Part shown: piece after piece, positions 56,901-64,000 of the stretch
Layout of the letters: each line of letters opens with the position of its first letter
Numbering within the stretch: the stretch's first letter is position 1
Source: Archilochus colubris
Taxonomy: Eukaryota; Chordata; Aves; Apodiformes; Trochilidae
Assembly: GCA_023079485.1 (NCBI GenBank)
Contig: CM041083.1
Location: forward strand, 57,003,847-57,067,846
DNA: 64,000 nucleotides
Direction: 5' to 3'
Position numbers and translations under genes: made by a program
Notes under the pieces: model-generated
What the model was told of the DNA's origin: nothing
Database searches by the model: none
The model's input: the letters and a program-made list of their open reading frames with translations, nothing else

Positions 56901-58712
56901 ATAAGCTGATTTGCACTTCAGGCAATTAAGCTACAGCTCAAGAGTTGAGGGAAAACATAGTTAAAAACTTATCGTGTCTAAATCCAGTATCGTGTTTTGT
57001 TTGGGAAAAGAGACAAATTCATGAAAAGTTTCTCCTCTGGTATTCTCATGTCCCACTTAGCCTGAGCACAATGCCCACCCGAAAATGGAAACCAGAAAAA
57101 AGGGAATCCCCTCACATTTGTAGATCCTCTGTCCCTTCTCCAAGAAAATATCAAGTCTTGGCAGGATGCAAAGGAGATGCTGCAGTAATAGAAGGAGGAC
57201 AAGCAAAACTCTCTAAAACAACTGTCAGGTGCTGGGGGAATTTCTCTCCGTAGGAGCAGCTGCTGAGCTATTCAGAGTGATGGGCTCACTGCAGAAGTGG
57301 CCGTGCTACTGTGGCACAGCCCTGGGCTCTTTGGCTTAGCCTAACACCAGGGTCAGAAGCTTGGCATTCAACTGTGTATGGATGTGGAGCGTGAACAAAG
57401 AAGTGCAACAAAATTTTGGACCTGTCAGAGCCACTTCTCACAGTGACCTTGATGCATCTTTAACTTGCAACTTGAGTATTTTAAAGTTACTACAAAAAAA
57501 GGGGGGGGGAAACCAACCTAAACCCAACCAAGCTTCAGGGTTCAGATGAAAGATGCTAGGATTTTACTGCTTTTTGAGAACTTTTGTGGGCTATCCTCTT
57601 GTTTATACATAGTAATAGACATGCTTCAGAGAGAAAAATCCCCATTGTTTTCCTCCTAGCAGAGAATGTCCTGCTACAATACCTTAACTTACAACTCAAG
57701 TGTTTTGTAACAGTTATAACCTGAATGTTGCAGAGCTCAACCTACATGTTACTGTAAAGGTTCCTCTTCCAGCATCACTCCCTGGTTTCCTCTCCAAGTC
57801 TCAGAAGTACTTTTCTTGGCCAGTTCTCTATGAAATTCATAGCTCTTGTGTGTATCCCAAAGGGCACACTGAAATCATCCAGTGTCACATCAGGGTCTGG
57901 CAGTACCTTTTTTTGTCATTGCCTGTCTCCATCTCTGCCAGCTTCCTTGGGGCTTCCCCATTATGGAGTTCCTGATGGATCCTGTTTTACTAAGCAGTGC
58001 ACCCTTTTAGTTGACTTCTTCAAGCAGATGTATGCTGAAGCACTAACCTTATGTCTAAACAGAACAAATGGTGAATGCTCCAGGTTTCTGGGGATATTGA
58101 GTGCTGGAGATTTCTTTTTCAGTGGTCCATTCACCACTGTACAGCTGTGTATGTTCTGCTTCAGATATATAGATGGGGGAAGAACAAGGTGCAGGTACTT
58201 CTGATGCAAAATTAAGTTCAATTTTTGTTTCTGAAGTATTTCTTAATGGGAATAAACTTGTTACAAGTTTGTCTGTAGGCAGGGTCAGAAGAAGAATGGC
58301 TTCCTAGGCCTGGAGTGGACCACACTTATAGGTTGTTTAATGGTGACAGGCAAATCAAACAAGGGTCTGTGTATCCTGCAGTTCTCACCTAACTTTCTTA
58401 AAATGCTCTTTTCTTTCAGCTAACCAGTTGCCAGCAGGCTTAATAACTACAGACGGCCAACAGCAGAACGTTATGGTCTACACAACATCATATCAGCAGG
58501 TACTGTAACCCATCCCCTGCTCTCCCTTTTGCTGCTAAAATTCAAGTGCCACTTCAGCCGAAAGATGCAAATGAATGTGGTGGCTGTCTTGCCACCACTG
58601 TGACAACTGAAGGCTGCTAGCAGCAATGTTTTTTCAGAAAAGATGCATTTGAATGTGAGTTTGCATTTTCTTTCTCTAGCTCTCTGGTGTTCAACAAATT
58701 CAGTTCTCATGA
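50828..58712 (+). CDS. NFYB: NF-Y subunit beta, complete coding region in six exons
   Basis: NFYB is the histone-fold subunit of the trimeric nuclear factor NF-Y: it dimerises with NF-YC and recruits NF-YA to bind CCAAT boxes. The spliced product is 205 residues, two fewer than the human protein as I recall it because the start is MDGD rather than MTMDGD. Residues 1-53 are the acidic, Ser/Thr-rich N-terminus. The HAP3/NF-YB core runs from about 54 ([15 protein letters not shown]) to about 147, including [20 protein letters not shown] and [20 protein letters not shown], the H2B-like helices. The C-terminal tail ends QQIQFS. All junctions keep phase (1, 0, 0, 1, 0) with GT/AG sites. Visible departures from human are small, for example GIAGDY near residue 17 and [10 protein letters not shown] near 150. 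Promoter and first exon are inferred to be in the CpG island at 41-43 kb. Confidence 0.97.
50922..51414 (+). other. NFYB intron between coding exons 1 and 2
   Basis: A 493-nt intron; nothing else recognised. Confidence 0.8.
51415..51545 (+). CDS. NFYB: NFYB coding exon 2
   Basis: 131 nt encoding (D)[20 protein letters not shown] and [23 protein letters not shown]: the acidic linker and the start of the histone fold, including the DNA-contacting L/N-terminal helix. Acceptor TTTCATTAG, donor AAAG|GTAATT. Confidence 0.97.
51546..53307 (+). other. NFYB intron between coding exons 2 and 3
   Basis: AT-rich intron with T-rich tracts near 52230-52260 and 52590-52605; nothing else recognised. Confidence 0.75.
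53308..53505 (+). CDS. NFYB: NFYB coding exon 3 (histone-fold core)
   Basis: 198 nt, 66 codons, phase 0-0. It holds the central long helix, [20 protein letters not shown] and the C-terminal helices ending [10 protein letters not shown]. This is the most conserved part of the gene. Acceptor TTGCTAG, donor GAGAG|GTTGGT. Confidence 0.98.
53506..55547 (+). other. NFYB intron between coding exons 3 and 4
   Basis: AT-rich intron; nothing else recognised. Confidence 0.75.
55548..55629 (+). CDS. NFYB: NFYB coding exon 4
   Basis: 82 nt encoding [20 protein letters not shown] and ELTEEAF plus one base of Thr, the region just after the histone fold. Acceptor CTCTCTAG, donor TTTA|GTAAGT. Confidence 0.96.
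55630..58419 (+). other. NFYB intron between coding exons 4 and 5
   Basis: The longest intron within the coding region. It holds a 23-T run at 55960-55982. Open frames near 57.0-58.2 kb have no homology I recognise. Confidence 0.75.
58420..58499 (+). CDS. NFYB: NFYB coding exon 5
   Basis: 80 nt encoding (T)[20 protein letters not shown] and TTSYQQ, the Gln-containing C-terminal tail. Acceptor TTCTTTCAG, donor CAG|GTACTG. Confidence 0.96.
58680..58712 (+). CDS. NFYB: NFYB terminal coding exon and stop
   Basis: Encodes [10 protein letters not shown] and stops at TGA 58710-58712, after acceptor TTTCTCTAG. The preceding intron is only 180 nt. The 3' UTR follows directly. Confidence 0.95.
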   Translation, partial: LSGVQQIQFS

Positions 58713-59096
58713 TTTGAAGAAAACTTTGGATCTGGGAACACAAGACAGAAAAGCTGTACAACTCTAATGAAGAGGCAGTTTTAATGACTGGTGAAGAGAT
58801 TTATCTCTTTGTATATTAAATAGCTGTAATGTAGCTACCTGAAGCTTGACTAATTGAGGTGTGAGTTCTGACTCAAATCTTTTTCATGATGATTTTAAAA
58901 AAAATAATTGGATTTTAAAGGTATTAAAGTATTTTTGTTTTGTACAAGAGTTTGTTGCTCTGTATAACTCCTGTATGCATTGTATATTGCAATTTATTAC
59001 TGTCAGAGATTTGTAGACAGTTTCTTATTTTCATATTGAATCATGTTACTTTTGTAATTCAGGTAAACAGCTGGGTTAATTCATGTTTACCCTTTG

Positions 59097-59102
59097 AATA
59101 AA
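59097..59102 (+). terminator. NFYB: NFYB polyadenylation signal (proximal)
   Basis: AATAAA 385 nt after the stop codon, followed by T-rich sequence. It would give a short 3' UTR of about 400 nt with cleavage near 59115-59125. Confidence 0.7.
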
Positions 59103-59688
59103 ATTGTAAGGGTACAGTTAATTTTTGAATGCAAGTTGCCTTTATTATAAAGATTGAGTTGGTCTTGGTTATGTAACATGTCTTGCATGACAACCTCAAC
59201 TAACTTTAAATGTCAGCATATTTATTGAGATTTTGAAAAGGGACTTTTTCCTCATGAAACTAGCAGCTGGAAATAATTACTACAACTGTTTTATTTTTTT
59301 TTAAATGTAACTTCGGAATTAAACGTTAATCAAAACAAACCAATGCTCTACTACATTTAGGGACTTAGAGCTTATCAGCAGTGTTGATGAAAACACTGTG
59401 TGCGATGCAGGTCTTAATTTCTTTCTTTTTTTTTTTTTTTTCAATTGCATTAACTTTCCTTAGACTGACTTTAATATATTTAAGGTAGACTCTGTGCTAC
59501 TGAAATAACTCTTCCTTTTTAGGTATGTTTTTTGGAATCCGTAACTTAGAAATTTGAGGGGGGGGTGGGGGGTGGATTTTATAGTCCTTGTGGTAAAAGA
59601 TCTCATTTTAACTTTTTACTGAAATGTTTTAAGGTTTCTTGTGAGACTGTGGGAACTCAACTGTGTTAGCAACTTTCTGTGTACAGGC

Positions 59689-59691
<3 letters not shown>

Positions 59692-59728
<37 letters not shown>
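59692..59728 (+). repeat. (GT)n microsatellite
   Basis: About 18 uninterrupted GT units. They would lie in the 3' UTR only if the distal polyadenylation signal is used. Confidence 0.95.
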
Positions 59729-59807
59729 TGACTGAAACTTGGAACAAGTGATACAAATCTGAAATGGGAGAGAGACTTCTACTTTTCTGTCTCTTTCCTA
59801 GTTTTGC

Positions 59808-59813
59808 AATAAA
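59808..59813 (+). terminator. NFYB: Possible distal NFYB polyadenylation signal
   Basis: A second AATAAA about 1.1 kb after the stop, beyond the GT microsatellite. Use is unproven. Confidence 0.4.
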
Positions 59814-59829
59814 CTCTACCTAGATAATG

Positions 59830-62800
59830 TAGTTCTGTATATTTAGTGAGCTGTTCTTAGTAACATTGCCGTTTCTTTAAAAATTGGGTGGGTAATTTTG
59901 TTAGATGCAATGTCTTAGCTTGTTAGGATGGGGGGGGGTGTTGTAGTAATATATCTTACTCAGACTGAATTTTGGGACCTTTGATATTTTTATTGTTTGC
60001 AGTGGACTGAAATGTATAATATTATCTTTTCGTATACCTGTCATTAATTTAAGCAAACCACACCTTGAATCTGTTGCCATATAATTTCTTACAGGTTTTG
60101 TTGGGGGTTTTTTTGTTTGGTTGTTTTTTGGTTTTTTTGTTTTTTTAAAGAATTAACAGTTTAATATTGGGAAAATAGTTTAAACTAAGACATCCCAGAA
60201 ACCTGAAATAGCCATTTCTTTGTTAAACAATTTTATGTATGTGCAGATCTAACAGTGTTACTTGCAAATCAGCATAATGCTGGCAGAGCCTCTGGAGGCA
60301 ATCCAATGTATTCTGTGGTGATCTGGGAGGATATTTTGGGTTTTGTGCCAGTCTGACATTCTTCAGAAGCTATGACTGAACAAATGGAGTTTTTTCATTA
60401 AATGTACCAATGAATAACACGATCACTACATGAGCCCCTTCTGTTTGTATTCCATTTATTTCAGGCCGTCATACCCTGTTCTTCATCTTCCCAGGTTTGC
60501 AATGGAAAAAGCTGTGATCTCAGCTCAGGAGAAGCTAGGAGAGAGTTTGGGCAGTTTGATGTGCAGAAAGGGGGCTGAGGTCACCTGTCACATTTGCTTG
60601 AAACCACCTACATTTGTCAGTCTGCTGTCTCTTCTGCTGAGTTTAGGTTAAAGTGTTCCGAGCTTGTCTTTTACACATTATCGTGTGTGCAAAGGAGCTG
60701 ATGCTGGTTTTTCTTTTTTCTTGTTTTTTTTTTCTCATCCCTCACCCTCCCTGAGGTCCAGGGACAAAACTGCATTCAACTTGCTCATTCATTTCCTGAA
60801 CATACACAGGTAGAAGTAATAGTACAGCACTTTGATCTCTCACTGAAGCCATTCACATTAATAAAGTTTGCAGGGTACTGTAGCTCTAGTAAAGCAAATG
60901 TGGTCTGAGGAGATACTTGCCTAGTTAATATTAGTAGCAGCACAACCACTGTGGAGTCTTTATTTTTGTTTAACAACTAATCTGTGTTCTCACCTTTCTG
61001 TTTGTAAGTACTTAAAAAGTATCTTAAACCCAAAGCAAGAGTGATCATTCCTGCTGGATCCCATCTGTTTCTGTAAAAGTGCTGTCTGATTCTCTGAATG
61101 TTTTGTTTGAGCAAACATAACCCCAAATGAAGCTTGAGACAGCTGTGGCAGCCTATGCTAAAACTTGGACAAAGACTTAGTGAAATAGGAGTGATGCTCA
61201 GAGATCTTTCTCTAAGCACAGTGACTGGTTTTAGGTATCTTCTCATGACATTAGCAAATTTTACTACATTTTCTTTTTTTTACATTAACTTCTCTATGAT
61301 GATCCGTCTGAACTTTCATGATAGAGAACTCATGGTGTCTTTGAAAGCACAGGAATATTCCTGTTATCTCTAGTTAAAATGCAGTTACGAGAGAAGCTAC
61401 TTCAGATGCCATTCTTCTACATCCCATTTTAATTGCAGGCCTAATGGGAGCTGAGGCTCTGCCTTTACCAATCTTGCTGATGTACTTTTTTTTCCCTAAT
61501 GTACATATGCCATTATTATTTTATTTATTCCTCTGCTCTGATCTCTACTAAACACTAAAATATATGGCTGGATGATGTAGCCAGAGCACAGAAGGAGTCC
61601 TGGCATGAGGTAGTACATCCTAAAATATCTACTGACCTGTGCTTATCTGCTTGTACCTAAAAATCAGTCGGATTTATGAGGGCTGTACTTTAAATAGCCT
61701 TCTTCCTTGAACTGCACCTTGGATACATGGTGAATCCTGTCAGATTAGTAGATTGTCCCTATTGCAGACTTTCAAGATGATGCTCATTAGCACATTGTGA
61801 GCATAGAGAGGTGATTTCTCTCTTGCCTTTGGCAGGAGAGGAAGCATATTGGCAACTGCATATGCACAGGAGATTGCAACACAGAGAGCAAAGGGGAGAG
61901 CCAAGGGCTAGTATTTTGCCCAGCACCTTGTTGTCATAATAAAAGCTGGCAGCAGCCTTGCTTATAGCTATAAAAGTCTTCATTTTGCAGAGCTTTGAAT
62001 GTGATTAATGTTCTAATTAAGTCACACGGACTTGCTGCTTCAGTTACATTTGCTGTGATAAGACAACTTGCTTTTAAGTCACTGCATTCCCAAATGGTGC
62101 AGGCTAGAAATTTTTTACAGCTTTAAAGTGTACTGAGTAAAGTAGAAGAACAGTTTTTCACTTAAAGTTGAAGTGGAATTTCTTTCATTTATAGATGAAA
62201 AAACCCTAATGCTGTATGTAGATTCTAAGATGAATAATGCTATAGGGAAACCATCCCAAGCAATCCTATAGGAAATTAAATACTAATAATGTGTACAATG
62301 TTTATTCTTGTAGTCTCCTTGCAAATTGTGTTGGTGGAAAAAGCAGGGGTGGAAGGATGCTGTTTGGCTGTGATACGGTTTAAGACACACCTAGCTGAAA
62401 ACATGGACCAATTTCTCCTCTTCAAAAATAGGAGATGTTGTTCTGGCATAATCATTCAGAATCCCACCCTTTAAAAAGCTGGAAAAAATATACTTAAGCA
62501 ACTGAATATTGATCTGTTTATCTATTGATTTGTGAAGCTGGCATCATAATGGACTGCGCCATCACCTCTGACCCTCAGTATGTAAAAACTTAATGGAAGG
62601 CTCTCCAGAAAACATGGTTCCAGTTCAGCTTTTGCTGACATCTGAGGCCAAATGCTCTTGGGAGTGAGGGCAGTTTGCTCCCATCCACAATAGTTTGCAA
62701 ATTAATGCCAGCTGCACCATCTTTATTAAATTGTAAGTCTCCAAGCATGGCTGTGGAGGCATGGAGAGAGGCAAGGCAGTGCCTCTCTGAGTCTGCTATG

Positions 62801-64000
62801 CTGGTATAGGAAATCTTCCAGGCAAATTGCCAGGGTAATTTCCTGGAATATCTTACTGTAGCACACTGGGCCAGAGGATCCATTTATCATGAGCAGTGGC
62901 ACCTGATTTGGTTTTGTATGAAAAGAAACTATGGAGGGTTTATATCTGCTGGGCAGAGGAGCATCCTTCAAGCTGCTAATCTAATTTCTGGGTGATTTAT
63001 ACATAATCTGGCCCAGCCAGCACAGCACTGGAGATGGCAGCTGATTTTTAAGATAGAGGTGTCTGAAAGGGTTTGGTTTCTGGCAAACAAAACTGCAGTA
63101 ATCAGTGGCTCAGTGCTCACTCCTTGAAGGCACATCAACTGGCAGTGTATTGCAAATGAAGTTTTATCAGCAATATATTTCCGGTCAGAGTCAGCCCAGG
63201 TTTTTGGTCCTGTTAGGAGCTCAGACCACTTGTCTCCAGAAATCATAGGGTACAGTGTTGAGTCCTCCCCTGCCATTGGGGTGACAGTGATTAAAGTACT
63301 TGTCTGATGTACCTAAACTGCTGTCACAGTGCATCGTCATTGTGCATAATAAAGGACAAAAAAGGGTGGTTTTTTTTACAACTTAAAGCAGTTCTCTACC
63401 ATGCCTTGGTACACAGCTCTCCCCAGACTGAGGGTAGGGCACGAACCTAGCCACTGGTGGAAGCTTGCTTAGTGACAACAACAGCAGAAAACTTATTTCT
63501 TAAATGTATTTGCTTCAGGGGTGTCTTTAGCATTGCAGAAACGAGAGGCAAACCTACAGAAGCTTTTTTAAATCAAAATAATTCTGTAAATAAGGTCGGG
63601 GAACCTGTCTGAAATGTGGCTGTGACGAGCAGATCGTTTCCCGGCCCAAAGGATTCAGTAACAGCAAATAAAAGCAACTCCCAGCAGCTCACCTGAGACT
63701 CAGAGTTCACATAGAAACACTCTGTCACTGGAAATACATCTGCAGCTAAAATGCGGTCACCATTTTATGCAAGAGAGAACTGGGTTGAGTTTATACTCTT
63801 TTTCACTCCTCTCTGCACCCTGTGTGAAGACAAGCAGCGGACCCCACCAGAGCTCATCTCCTGCCACTGGTGAGAAGAGCACAGGACAGATAAGGACTCT
63901 GGGATGGAAAGGTTTGTCTCTGCAACATCTGATTCCTTGGCCCTGGCTGTGAAATCCAATCCCACCTGGGTTCCCTGTGTGATGCAACACACAGGGAAAA
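59830..64000. other. Intergenic DNA downstream of NFYB
   Basis: No gene, RNA gene or repeat family recognised. In mammals HCFC2 converges on NFYB here, so its 3' end would be expected on the minus strand at or beyond the right edge, but no HCFC2 coding sequence could be identified. Confidence 0.6.

Noticed and set aside
62590..63276. Several overlapping minus-strand open frames near the right edge
   Set aside because: No start/splice logic, domain or similarity; consistent with chance in intergenic DNA.
63690..63745. A possible minus-strand exon, reading TECFYVNSESQ before a CAG|GTGAGC donor, perhaps HCFC2
   Set aside because: Very short, acceptor ambiguous, no neighbouring exon and no residues I can match to HCFC2.

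Overview
This is a vertebrate, very probably avian, nuclear genomic segment. It is AT-rich, has long introns and two CpG islands, and its dispersed repeats are almost all CR1 LINE 3' fragments (at least eight), the dominant repeat of bird and reptile genomes. No Alu-like or L1-like sequence was seen. The species cannot be fixed from the sequence.

Two protein-coding genes are supported, arranged head to head. On the minus strand, twelve coding exons between 878 and 31542 encode thioredoxin reductase 1 (TXNRD1), with matching splice phases and GT/AG sites at every junction. The window holds 474 codons: the FAD, redox-disulfide (CVNVGC) and NADPH segments. The last exons, which in this family carry the dimer interface and the C-terminal selenocysteine motif, lie to the left of base 1. 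Exons 1 and 2 add a 74-residue N-terminal extension, beginning MGSALLKSK, ahead of the methionine that gives the usual ~499-residue enzyme. On the plus strand, six coding exons from 50828 to 58712 give a complete 205-residue NFYB, the histone-fold subunit of the CCAAT-binding factor NF-Y. Its likely promoter is a ~1.8 kb CpG island at 41.2-43.0 kb, about 8 kb upstream of the coding start. The TXNRD1/NFYB head-to-head order agrees with the vertebrate synteny I know.

Layout: 1-31.5 kb TXNRD1; 31.2-31.8 kb its CpG-rich promoter and first exon; 31.9-41.2 kb intergenic DNA with a T-rich tract, a CR1 and a 148-bp tandem duplication; 41.2-43.05 kb NFYB CpG island; 43-50.8 kb NFYB 5' intron; 50.8-59.1 kb NFYB coding exons and 3' UTR; 59.1-64 kb intergenic with no recognised gene.

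The most unusual content is in one TXNRD1 intron (6975-10723). Two related foldback elements (7289-7763 and 8809-9380) each start TG and end CA and are flanked by an exact 6-bp target duplication. Each consists of long inverted arms around a tRNA-like core with Pol III A- and B-box matches. The second is a nearly perfect 572-bp palindrome. I do not recognise the family; integrase-type ends combined with a tRNA-like hairpin core would be a noteworthy architecture.
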